NCBI GenBank assembly: GCA_902550805.1
Contig: CACDAL010000002.1
Location: 57,190 to 121,189, forward strand
Direction: 5' to 3'
Length of the DNA stretch: 64,000 nt
DNA from: an uncultured Pelagibacteraceae bacterium
Lineage (GTDB): Bacteria; Pseudomonadota; Alphaproteobacteria; Pelagibacterales; Pelagibacteraceae
Below the pieces are notes generated by a model, which searched no databases, was not told the DNA's origin, and was given only the letters and a program-made list of their open reading frames with translations. Every line of letters starts with the position of its first letter. Positions within the stretch are counted from its first letter, which is position 1. This document shows positions 38,262 through 47,335 of the stretch, in pieces. A program made the translations under genes and the position numbers.

Positions 38262-39909
38262 AATAAATGAAAGAAAAATTTTGTTGGATGAATATAATTC
38301 ACAGTTTTCTTTTGATGAAAATAAGTCTAATTTAAAAATATCATTTGAAAGAGTTGCATTTATATTTTTTGTTTTTTTTATTATAGCTGTTATTTTTTCA
38401 TCAAAAGTAATTTTATTAAGTTTAGAAAATAACCCAGAGATAAAAAAAATATCTAAAAAAGAAAATTTTAGATCAAGCATAATTGATAAAGAAGGAAATA
38501 TTTTAGCAAAAACTGTACCTGTTATAAATGTTGGTGTTAACCCGAATTTAGTAATTGATAAAGAAAAATTATTGATCAGTTTAAAATTAATTTTTCCAAA
38601 AAAAAATTTCAAAAAACAAATATATGGAAAGAAATTTTTTTACGTTCAAAAGAAAATTTCTCAAGAAAAATTAGAAAAAATATTATTGCTAGGAGACAAA
38701 TCATTCATTCAAGAAGATAATATTGCCAGAATTTATCCAAACGGAAAGTTATTTAGTCATATTCTAGGACAAATTGATGACAGCAATTACGGTGTGTCAG
38801 GTTTGGAAAAAACATTTGATTATGAATTAACAACATCTAGAAATCCTTTAAAACTTACTGTTGATACCGATATTCAATATTTAATTAGAGAAGAATTATT
38901 AAAATCAATAGATATTTTTAATAATGTTGGCAGCGCAGCAATACTAATGGATATTCATACAGGAGAAATTTTGTCCATGATTTCGTTGCCTGATTTCGAT
39001 TTAAATAAGAGACGTAAAATTGATGACGTAAATTTTATAAATCGAGCTACAAAAGGAGTTTATGAATTTGGATCGGTTTTTAAAACTTTTACTATAGCAG
39101 CAGGAATAAACTATGGTGTTATTAAACCAGAAACTGAATTTAAGGGATTGAAAAAAAAAATTTCATGTGCGGGCAATCCTATTTCAGAATATGACAATAA
39201 GATTCCTTCTGATTTAACTGCAGAAGAAATTTTAATTAGATCTGGAAATATAGGGTCAGCAAGAATTGCTGAAAAAATTGGAATTGAAAATTATGATAAA
39301 TTCCTTCAAACAATTGGAATTTTAGCAAATATAAACTTTGATATCGAAGAAGTTGGCGAAACTCAAATAGGAAGATGGGGCAAGTGTAAATTATTAACCG
39401 TTGGTTTTGGACACGGAATAGCAACAACTTTATTGCAATTAACTAAAGGTTATTCAATAGTTTCAAATGGTGGTTTTGAAATTTATCCAACTTTAGTAAA
39501 AAAAGATAATTATAAAAAAGGTAATAGGATTTTAAATAAAGAAGTGTCAAGAAATTTGAATCCAATCTTAAGAAAAATTGTTTCTACAGAGGAGGGAACA
39601 GCAGGCTTTGCTAATGTAAAAGGCTATGAAATAGGAGGAAAAACTGGTACAGCAGACATAGCGGCAAAAGGGGGTTACTCCAAAAAGAAAATAAATACTT
39701 TTGCTTCTGTATTTCCAACATCTAAACCCAAATTTGTTTTAGTAGTAATGCTTGACGAGCCAAAGGCTAATAAAGAATTTGTTTATAGTTATAGAGATGG
39801 AAGGACTCCATATAAAGGAAATTGGAGAAACACTGCTGGATGGACAACAGTTTGGATAACAGGACAAATAATAGAAAAAATTGGACCAATTTTAGCCACA
39901 AAATACTAA
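38254..39909 (+). CDS. ftsI: Septal peptidoglycan transpeptidase FtsI (PBP3)
   Basis: FtsI crosslinks septal murein together with FtsW. A membrane anchor lies at about residues 33-52, followed by the pedestal domain and the transpeptidase domain. The active-site motifs are SVFK (in FGSVFKTFTIA), SGN (in IRSGNIGSARIAE) and KTGT (in GGKTGTADIA). The ATG at 38254 is chosen because the longer frame starts with TTG inside ftsL; the choice gives an 8-nt overlap with ftsL. The resulting 551 residues are typical for the family. murE/F follows after 11 nt. Confidence 0.95.
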   Translation: MNEINERKILLDEYNSQFSFDENKSNLKISFERVAFIFFVFFIIAVIFSSKVILLSLENNPEIKKISKKENFRSSIIDKEGNILAKTVPVINVGVNPNLVIDKEKLLISLKLIFPKKNFKKQIYGKKFFYVQKKISQEKLEKILLLGDKSFIQEDNIARIYPNGKLFSHILGQIDDSNYGVSGLEKTFDYELTTSRNPLKLTVDTDIQYLIREELLKSIDIFNNVGSAAILMDIHTGEILSMISLPDFDLNKRRKIDDVNFINRATKGVYEFGSVFKTFTIAAGINYGVIKPETEFKGLKKKISCAGNPISEYDNKIPSDLTAEEILIRSGNIGSARIAEKIGIENYDKFLQTIGILANINFDIEEVGETQIGRWGKCKLLTVGFGHGIATTLLQLTKGYSIVSNGGFEIYPTLVKKDNYKKGNRILNKEVSRNLNPILRKIVSTEEGTAGFANVKGYEIGGKTGTADIAAKGGYSKKKINTFASVFPTSKPKFVLVVMLDEPKANKEFVYSYRDGRTPYKGNWRNTAGWTTVWITGQIIEKIGPILATKY

Positions 39910-39920
39910 GAATTTAGATT

Positions 39921-42764
39921 ATGTTCCTTAAAGATTATTACCCAAAATTAAATAAAAAATTTATAAAAGTTAAATTTAAAGGAATAGCATTTAATTCAAA
40001 TCAAATAAAAAAAGATTATGTTTTCTTTGCCATAAAAGGAAACAAATTTGACGGAAAAAAATTTATAAAACATGCTATTAAAAAAGGATCTAAAATAATT
40101 ATATCAGATAAGTATAAAGATAAATTTGATAAAAATATATTATATTTAAAAGATAATAATCCGAGAAAATTACTTGCCGAATTTTCATCAAAATTAAATT
40201 CCAAACGGCCAAATAATATAATTGCAGTTACAGGCACAAATGGCAAGTCATCTATAGCAAATTTTTATTATCAAATTTTAAAATTAAATAAAATTAAAGT
40301 TTCATCAATTGGAACACTGGGTATTAATGGAATTAATTCTAAAAAAGAATTTTCAAATACCACTTTTGATCCCATTAAGTTAAATAAATTTCTTGGAATT
40401 TTAAAAAAAAAAAAAATTGATAATGTTATTTTAGAAGCTTCTAGTCATGGCTTGAAACAGCATAGATTAGATGGTTTAAAATTTGATATTGGAATATTTA
40501 CTAATTTTAGCAGAGATCACCTTGATTACCATAAAACCTTTAAAGATTACCTTAATTCAAAATTGATTTTATTTAAAAAATTAATGAAAAAGAATTCATA
40601 CATTATTTTTGATAATGATATCAACATTTCATCAAAATTAAAAAAAATTTCAAAAAAAAATAATATTAAAAAATTAAGTTTAGGTTTAAAAAATTCTAGC
40701 TTAAATATTATTGATCATAAATTTGTCAACTTGCAGCAAAAAGTTACTTTTTTGTTTAACAAGAAGATTTTTCATTTTTCCACAGATTTAATTGGAAAAA
40801 TACAAATTAAAAATCTTCTTATGTCAATTTTGGCGGCATCAAAAAATAATATATCTTTAGAAAGTATTTTAAATTCTGTTAGAAAAGTAAAACCTGTACC
40901 AGGAAGACTTGAAAAGATAGGAAATGTAAAAAATAATTCAATGATAATATTAGATTATGCTCATACACCCGATGCTCTTAAAGTTAGTTTAGAAAACTTA
41001 AAAGATCAGTTTAAATTAAGAAAAATTAATCTTGTATTTGGCTGTGGCGGAGAAAGAGATAGGCCAAAAAGAAAAATAATGGGAAAAATCGCAAATAATT
41101 ATTGTGATAAAATTTATTTAACAGATGACAATCCTAGAAAAGAAAATCCAAAACAAATAAGAAATGAAGTAAAAATCAATATAAATAAAAAAAAATTGCT
41201 TGAAATACCTTCTAGAAAAATTGCAATTAAAACAGCTATTGCAAATATTAAGTCAGACGAAATATTAGTAGTAGCGGGCAAGGGACACGAAACATATCAA
41301 GAGTACAGAGGAAAAAAATATTTTTCTGATAGATTTTGGATAATTAAATCAATTAAAGAAAAAAATAAAAAATTAAATAAAAATTGGAAAACAAATATTG
41401 TAGAGGAAAATTTAGGCAGAAGTTTAAATAATAAAACAATAATCAACAAAGCTAGTATTAATTCTAAAAATATTAAAAAAAACAATATTTTTATAGGAAT
41501 AAAAGGAAAAAAAATAGATGGTAATAAATTTGCCAATGAAGCTTTGAATAAAGGTGCATCAATTGCAATTATTGATAAAAATTATGGAAAGAAAAAATTA
41601 AATAAAATTATCGTTCAAGATTCATTGAAATTTTTTTCAAAGTGCTCAAGTCAAGTTAGAATTTCATCAGATATAGTTGCTATTGGTATTACTGGTTCAG
41701 CAGGAAAAACGTCTTTAAAAGAATTATTGGGAAAATCATTAGATAAAATTTATAAAACTACTTTTTCTCAAAAATCTTATAATAATAGATATGGAGTTCC
41801 AATTTCATTATTTAATATTGAGAAAAAAAATAAGATTGGTGTTTTCGAAATTGGTATGGATAAAAAAGGTGAAATTGATTACCTATCAAAAGTTATAAAA
41901 CCAAATATTGGTGTAATAACAAATATTTCTTATGCTCATAGTGAGAATTTTAAAAATATTTTTGGTATAGTAAAAGCAAAATCAGAAATAATAGATAATA
42001 TTTTGGAAAAGGGAACAATTGTATTAAATGCTGATGATAAGTTTTATAATTATTTAAAATTAAAATCCTTAAAAAGAAATCTTAAAATAATCTCTTTTAG
42101 TAAAAAAAATAAATCTGATATTAAGCTTGAAAATATAAATATTTCAAAAAATAAAAGCACTTTAAAAATAAAAATTTTTGGAAAAAATAAAAAATTTATA
42201 ATTAAAAGAAATTTTGAAGTTTATGTAGAAAATATACTTGCTAGCCTGGCGGTAATTTCAAATTTTTCTAATTTAGAAATGATAAATGAAAAATTTTTTT
42301 TCAATTATAATTTACCTGAAGGAAGAGGTGACTATAATTATATTAATATTAATAAAAGTAAAATTCATTTTATAGATGAAAGTTACAATTCCAATCCATT
42401 GTCATTGGCTTTTGCTTTAAATAAATTTAATAAAATTAGAAACAAATCTAATAGAAAAATAATTCTTTTAGGCGATATGTTGGAATTGGGTAAATTTTCT
42501 AAAAAATTACATATTAAAGCAGCCGAAATGATCAATAATACCAGTATTGACAAAGTTTATGTCTATGGAAAAAAAATTATTGATACATTTAACAAAATTA
42601 GACCACAAAAAAGAGGAAGGATATTAAATTCAAGGAAAGATGTCATAAATTTTTTAGAAAATGATATTAAAGGTGGTGAATATTTAATGATTAAAGGTTC
42701 AAATTCTACAGGTCTCAACTCTATAGCTAATAAGTTAAAAACAGGCAGTATTAATGCTATATAG
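39921..42764 (+). CDS. murE-murF: Fused MurE-MurF: UDP-MurNAc-tripeptide and pentapeptide ligase
   Basis: One uninterrupted 947-codon frame encodes two Mur ligases. Residues 1 to about 475 are MurE, with ATP loop VTGTNGKSSIANFY near residue 103 and DNPR at about 403-406, the motif that selects meso-diaminopimelate. From about residue 480 it is MurF, with KASINSKNIKKNNIFIGIKGKKIDGNKF, ATP loop ITGSAGKTSLKELL near residue 591, GVFEIGMDKKGEIDYL and IDESYNSNPLSLAFAL. The enzyme would add meso-DAP and then D-Ala-D-Ala in succession. MurE/MurF fusions are known in some proteobacteria. It overlaps mraY by 11 bp. Confidence 0.94.
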   Translation: MFLKDYYPKLNKKFIKVKFKGIAFNSNQIKKDYVFFAIKGNKFDGKKFIKHAIKKGSKIIISDKYKDKFDKNILYLKDNNPRKLLAEFSSKLNSKRPNNIIAVTGTNGKSSIANFYYQILKLNKIKVSSIGTLGINGINSKKEFSNTTFDPIKLNKFLGILKKKKIDNVILEASSHGLKQHRLDGLKFDIGIFTNFSRDHLDYHKTFKDYLNSKLILFKKLMKKNSYIIFDNDINISSKLKKISKKNNIKKLSLGLKNSSLNIIDHKFVNLQQKVTFLFNKKIFHFSTDLIGKIQIKNLLMSILAASKNNISLESILNSVRKVKPVPGRLEKIGNVKNNSMIILDYAHTPDALKVSLENLKDQFKLRKINLVFGCGGERDRPKRKIMGKIANNYCDKIYLTDDNPRKENPKQIRNEVKININKKKLLEIPSRKIAIKTAIANIKSDEILVVAGKGHETYQEYRGKKYFSDRFWIIKSIKEKNKKLNKNWKTNIVEENLGRSLNNKTIINKASINSKNIKKNNIFIGIKGKKIDGNKFANEALNKGASIAIIDKNYGKKKLNKIIVQDSLKFFSKCSSQVRISSDIVAIGITGSAGKTSLKELLGKSLDKIYKTTFSQKSYNNRYGVPISLFNIEKKNKIGVFEIGMDKKGEIDYLSKVIKPNIGVITNISYAHSENFKNIFGIVKAKSEIIDNILEKGTIVLNADDKFYNYLKLKSLKRNLKIISFSKKNKSDIKLENINISKNKSTLKIKIFGKNKKFIIKRNFEVYVENILASLAVISNFSNLEMINEKFFFNYNLPEGRGDYNYININKSKIHFIDESYNSNPLSLAFALNKFNKIRNKSNRKIILLGDMLELGKFSKKLHIKAAEMINNTSIDKVYVYGKKIIDTFNKIRPQKRGRILNSRKDVINFLENDIKGGEYLMIKGSNSTGLNSIANKLKTGSINAI

Positions 42765-43839
42765 TTTATTTTCTAATTTGGTCGATACTTTCAGTTTTTT
42801 TAATGTATTTAAGTATTTAACAGTAAGAACTGGGCTATCAATTTTTACCTCAATGATTGTAGTATTTATTGTTGGGAATCCACTAATTAATTACTTTTCA
42901 TCAAAAAAAATACACAATCCAATAAGAGACGATGGACCTTCTGAACATATTATAAAAAAAATAGGCACACCGACTATGGGGGGATTAATGATATTATTGG
43001 GAGTTTTTTCCGGAGTACTATTATGGGGAGATCTTTCAAATCCATATAATTGGTTTTTGATTTATATAGCTGGATCATTTGGATTGCTTGGAGCGTATGA
43101 TGATTTTCAAAAAATTAAAAAAAATAATTCTTCAGGAATATCTTCAAAGTTTAAAATTACTATTCAGATTATTCTAGCTTTAATTGGAATATTAATTTTA
43201 TATTTTTCCAGTGAATCAAATGAGATAGAAAATTTATATTTTCCTTTTTTCAAAAATCTTGTAATTAATTTAGGTTGGTTTTTTATACCATTTTATTTAT
43301 TTGTATTAGTAGGATCTTCTAATGCGGTAAATTTAACTGATGGTTTAGATGGATTGGCTACAGTTCCAGTGATACTTGTTGCGGGTTGTTTTGCTTTTAT
43401 TAGTTATGTGACTGGAAATATTGTATTTTCAGAATATTTGCAAATCACATACATAAAAGGAGTTGGAGAAGCTTCTGTATTTTGTGGATCGATTATAGGG
43501 GCATGTCTAGGTTTTTTATGGTTTAACGCGCCTCCTGCAAAAATATTTATGGGAGACACGGGCTCTCTTTCTTTGGGAGGATCTTTGGGAGCTATAGGAA
43601 TAATCACTAAACACGAAATTGTTTTAGCAATAACAGGTGGTTTATTTGTTTTAGAGGCTGCATCTGTGATTGCACAAGTCATATCATTTAAACTTACTGG
43701 AAAACGAATATTTAAAATGGCTCCAATACATCATCATTTTGAAAAAAAAGGCTGGGCGGAGTCCACCGTTGTAATAAGGTTTTGGATAATATCTATTATT
43801 CTTGCAATGATAGGTTTGGCAACTCTAAAATTAAGATAA
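42754..43839 (+). CDS. mraY: Phospho-N-acetylmuramoyl-pentapeptide transferase
   Basis: MraY transfers phospho-MurNAc-pentapeptide to undecaprenyl phosphate, giving lipid I. The 361-residue polytopic protein has the cytoplasmic motifs GTPTMGGLMILLG, GAYDDFQKIKK with paired aspartates, SSNAVNLTDGLDGLATVP, NAPPAKIFMGDTGSLSLGG and MAPIHHHFEKKGWAES. It is in its standard dcw place between murF and murD. Confidence 0.97.
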   Translation: MLYSLFSNLVDTFSFFNVFKYLTVRTGLSIFTSMIVVFIVGNPLINYFSSKKIHNPIRDDGPSEHIIKKIGTPTMGGLMILLGVFSGVLLWGDLSNPYNWFLIYIAGSFGLLGAYDDFQKIKKNNSSGISSKFKITIQIILALIGILILYFSSESNEIENLYFPFFKNLVINLGWFFIPFYLFVLVGSSNAVNLTDGLDGLATVPVILVAGCFAFISYVTGNIVFSEYLQITYIKGVGEASVFCGSIIGACLGFLWFNAPPAKIFMGDTGSLSLGGSLGAIGIITKHEIVLAITGGLFVLEAASVIAQVISFKLTGKRIFKMAPIHHHFEKKGWAESTVVIRFWIISIILAMIGLATLKLR

Positions 43840-43842
43840 TGA

Positions 43843-45147
43843 ATGTCAAACAAAAACTTATTATATAAAAAAAAAATTTTAGTTTATGGGCTCGGTAAAT
43901 CTGGTATTGCGTCTTATAAATATTTAAATAAAGAAAATGAATGCAAAATTATTGACGACAATAAAAAAAATATTCCACTTAAACTAAGAAAAAAAACTAT
44001 TAATTATAGCAAATTAAAGAAATGTAATTTTGATTATATAGTTTTAAGTCCTGGAATAGACATTAATAAATGCAAGCAATCAGAATATTTAAAAAAAAAT
44101 AAATCTAAAGTTATTACCGATCTGGATGTTTTTTGTTTGAACTATCCAAAAATAAAAAAAATTACAATAACTGGCACGAACGGAAAGTCGACTACATCAA
44201 AATTACTATTTGATATCTTAAAAGAGCACAAAAAGGACGTTAGATTAACAGGAAATATTGGTAATCCAATATTGCTAGAGAAAAAGATAAAAAAAAATAC
44301 AATTTTCATAATTGAAGCTTCTTCTTATCAGTTAGACTATAGCAAATATTTCAAATCGGAATATTCTATATTATTAAATTTGTCTCCAGATCATTTAGAA
44401 AGACACGGAAATTTTAAAAACTATATTAAAGCAAAATTTAAATTGATCCAAAATCAATCAAAAAATAATTATGCCTTTATAGAAAAAAATAATTTGTTAA
44501 ACAGTTTAATTAAAAGAAATAAAATTCAATCAAGAATTTGTAGAGTAAATTATAACAAATATCAAAAATATAAAAAATTAATAAAAAATAATTACTTTGA
44601 CAATATTAGTAATTTTAAAAACCTTACTTTTATATTTGAATTATCAAAATATTTTAAACTAAATTTAAAAAAAATAATTCAAGTTACTAATAAATTTAAA
44701 GGATTAAATTTTAGACAACAAATAATTTATAAATCAAAAAAATTATTGGTAATTAATGATTCTAAATCAACCAGTTTTTCATCTACAAAGCCTTTGTTGG
44801 AATCTTTTGAAAATATTTATTGGATTTTGGGAGGACTATCAAAAAAGGGAGATAAATTTAAATTAAATAAAAAATATTTTACAAAAATTCATGCATTTAT
44901 TTATGGAAAAGATAAAGAATTTTTTTCAAAAGTATTGAATAAAAAAATTAAATATAAAATTTCTAAAGACTTAAGTAATTCATTATTTTTAATTTTTAAA
45001 GATATAAAAAAAAATTTTAATTCTAAAAATGTAATATTATTTAGTCCATCGGCAGCTTCTTTTGATCAATTTAGAAACTTTGAAGATAGAGGAAGATATT
45101 TTGATAAGATTATTAAAAATTATATTAAAAAAAGTAGAATTATTTAA
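43843..45147 (+). CDS. murD: UDP-MurNAc-L-alanine-D-glutamate ligase
   Basis: MurD adds D-glutamate to UDP-MurNAc-L-Ala. The 434-residue protein has an N-terminal UDP-binding domain beginning ILVYGLGKSGIASYKYL, the ATP loop ITGTNGKSTTSKLL near residue 112, IIEASSYQLDY, LNLSPDHLERHG and the C-terminal NDSKSTSFSSTKPLLES and SPSAASFDQFRNFEDRG. The ligase core is well conserved while the rest is extremely lysine/asparagine-rich. It overlaps ftsW by one base (TAATGA). Confidence 0.95.
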   Translation: MSNKNLLYKKKILVYGLGKSGIASYKYLNKENECKIIDDNKKNIPLKLRKKTINYSKLKKCNFDYIVLSPGIDINKCKQSEYLKKNKSKVITDLDVFCLNYPKIKKITITGTNGKSTTSKLLFDILKEHKKDVRLTGNIGNPILLEKKIKKNTIFIIEASSYQLDYSKYFKSEYSILLNLSPDHLERHGNFKNYIKAKFKLIQNQSKNNYAFIEKNNLLNSLIKRNKIQSRICRVNYNKYQKYKKLIKNNYFDNISNFKNLTFIFELSKYFKLNLKKIIQVTNKFKGLNFRQQIIYKSKKLLVINDSKSTSFSSTKPLLESFENIYWILGGLSKKGDKFKLNKKYFTKIHAFIYGKDKEFFSKVLNKKIKYKISKDLSNSLFLIFKDIKKNFNSKNVILFSPSAASFDQFRNFEDRGRYFDKIIKNYIKKSRII

Positions 45148-46256
45148 TGAACCAGTATTTCGATAATTTTTATGATTGGTGGAAAAATGTGGATAAGTTT
45201 ATTTTATCTCTTATTTTAGGATTATTTATTTTAGGATTATTTTTTTCCTTAGTTTCGACTTCTTTACTGGCCTCGGATAAACTTAATACAAACTCCTATT
45301 ATTTTTTTATAAAGCATTCAATTTTTATTTCTTTAGGAATAACTATTTTATTACTTTTTTCTTTTTTAAAGCAAGAAAGTTTAATTAAAATTTCTATTAT
45401 TTTATTTTTTATAGCTTTTATCAGTTTAGTTATAGTGCCAATTTTTGGAATAGAGGTAAAAGGATCTAAAAGATGGCTAGATTTACCTTTTGTTCCAAGA
45501 TTTCAACCTATAGAAATATTAAAACCTTTTTTTATAATAATCATCTCATCTTTTTTATCGTTCAATAGTAGAAAATTATATTTAAAATATTTATTTAGTG
45601 GGACTGTACTTATTGTAGTTTTATTATTTTTAATATCTCAACCTGATTTAGGTCAAACATTACTTATGACATTGGTTTGGCTATCTTTAATATTTGTATC
45701 TGGAATTAATATTATATTATTTTTTTCATTTTTTATAACAGCAGGTTTAGTAATTTCATACTTAGTTATTTTTGTTCCAAAATTTGAATATATTAAAATA
45801 AGATTATTTGCATTTTTAGATTCTTCATCTGGGAATAACTATCAAGCAGAAAAAGCAAGTGAAGCAATAATTAATGGAGGTTTTTTTGGAAAAGGAATAG
45901 GTGAAGGGACCTTAAATTCGCGAGTACCTGAAGCCCATACAGACTACATTGTATCTGTAATTGCAGAAGAATTTGGAGCTATTATTGTTATAGGTATAAT
46001 GCTTATATATTTAATTTTATCATATAAAGTGATTCAAAAAATTAGCTTTTTTAAAGATGAAAATATTAAACTAATTTTAATTGGAAGTATTTCAATAATT
46101 TTATTACAAAGTTTTATCCATATAGGTGTAAACATTAGGTTGTTACCAACAACAGGCATGACATTGCCATTTTTAAGTTATGGAGGTTCATCAATTGTTA
46201 GTACCGCACTAATATCAGGAATTATTTTAAATTTTACTAAAAGAAAAGTGATTTAA
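45147..46256 (+). CDS. ftsW: Septal peptidoglycan glycosyltransferase FtsW
   Basis: FtsW is the SEDS-family polymerase that works with FtsI. The 369-residue protein has about ten membrane segments. It shows the SEDS motifs KGSKRWLDLPFVPRFQPIEILKPF, QPDLGQTLLMTLVWL, GNNYQAEKASEAIINGGFFGKGIGEG, EAHTDYIVSVIAEEFGAI and LPTTGMTLPFLSYGGSSIV. These are typical FtsW/RodA sequences; location in the dcw cluster identifies FtsW. murG starts 2 nt after its stop. Confidence 0.95.
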   Translation: MNQYFDNFYDWWKNVDKFILSLILGLFILGLFFSLVSTSLLASDKLNTNSYYFFIKHSIFISLGITILLLFSFLKQESLIKISIILFFIAFISLVIVPIFGIEVKGSKRWLDLPFVPRFQPIEILKPFFIIIISSFLSFNSRKLYLKYLFSGTVLIVVLLFLISQPDLGQTLLMTLVWLSLIFVSGINIILFFSFFITAGLVISYLVIFVPKFEYIKIRLFAFLDSSSGNNYQAEKASEAIINGGFFGKGIGEGTLNSRVPEAHTDYIVSVIAEEFGAIIVIGIMLIYLILSYKVIQKISFFKDENIKLILIGSISIILLQSFIHIGVNIRLLPTTGMTLPFLSYGGSSIVSTALISGIILNFTKRKVI

Positions 46257-46258
46257 TA

Positions 46259-47335
46259 ATGAAAAAAATATTAATTGTAACTGGAGGAACGGGAGGGCAT
46301 GTTATTCCCGCGTTATCAATATTTGATCATTTGAAAAAAAATTATGATATTAAATTAGTTACAGATAAAAGAGGTTTAAATTATATTAATAAAAACGATT
46401 ACCAATATGATTTAATTGATGTTCCAAATTTATTTTCTAAATTTTATCTGTTTCCGATAAATTTGATAAAATTCATTATATCAATATTTAAATCATATTT
46501 TTTTTTAAAAAAAAAAAATATAAATTTTATTATTAGTTCCGGAGGTTACATGGGAATACCTCTTTGCATAGCATCAAAATTTTTAAATATTGATATATTT
46601 TTATTTGAACCAAATATTGTTTTGGGAAGAGCAAATAAATTTATGATATCTATCGCAAGAAAAATTATTTGCTATGACAAAGATATAAAATTATTTCCAA
46701 ATAAATTTTCAAATAAAATTTATTTAATACCACCTATTTTGAGAAAAGATATTTATTTCCATAAAGAAAAAGAAAGTAAAGAAATAAAAAATATAAAAAA
46801 AATATTAGTTTTAGGAGGAAGTCAGGGTGCAAAATTTTTTGATAATAATATTACTGAGTTAATTTTAAAAATTTCTAAAGAAAACAATATTGAAATTAAT
46901 CAACAAGTTTTTGATAAACAACAAAAATATATAATTGAACAAAAATATAGAAATGCAGAAATTAAATTTAGTCTATTTGATTTTAAACAAAAATTATTTA
47001 ATGATCTAAATAATTATGATCTTGCAATAACTAGATCTGGGGCGTCTGCTATCGCAGAGCTTGCTTTTTATAATATTCCTTTTATTGCAATACCTTTTCC
47101 ACATTCAAAAGATGATCATCAATATTTTAATGCTAAATATTATGAAGATAGAGGAGGATGTTGGTTAATAAAACAAGATGATTTTGATGTTAATAAAATT
47201 TCCAATTTAATAATTCAAATATTTGAAAAAAAAATGGAATATTTAGAAAAAAAACATAATTTAATGAAATTGTCTAACCAAAACACTTGGAATAATGTAA
47301 ATAAAAAATTATTAGAATTATTTGATGAAAATTAA
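46259..47335 (+). CDS. murG: UDP-GlcNAc:lipid I N-acetylglucosaminyltransferase
   Basis: MurG adds GlcNAc to lipid I to make lipid II at the inner face of the membrane. The 358-residue GT-B enzyme starts with ILIVTGGTGGHVIPALSIF, has ISSGGYMGIPLCIAS and FEPNIVLGRANKF, a C-terminal ILVLGGSQGAKFFD, and the sugar-nucleotide binding ITRSGASAIAELAFYNIPFIAIPFPHSKDDHQYFNA. A run of 12 As (about 46507-46518) lies within the coding region. The end overlaps murC by 11 bp. Confidence 0.95.
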   Translation: MKKILIVTGGTGGHVIPALSIFDHLKKNYDIKLVTDKRGLNYINKNDYQYDLIDVPNLFSKFYLFPINLIKFIISIFKSYFFLKKKNINFIISSGGYMGIPLCIASKFLNIDIFLFEPNIVLGRANKFMISIARKIICYDKDIKLFPNKFSNKIYLIPPILRKDIYFHKEKESKEIKNIKKILVLGGSQGAKFFDNNITELILKISKENNIEINQQVFDKQQKYIIEQKYRNAEIKFSLFDFKQKLFNDLNNYDLAITRSGASAIAELAFYNIPFIAIPFPHSKDDHQYFNAKYYEDRGGCWLIKQDDFDVNKISNLIIQIFEKKMEYLEKKHNLMKLSNQNTWNNVNKKLLELFDEN

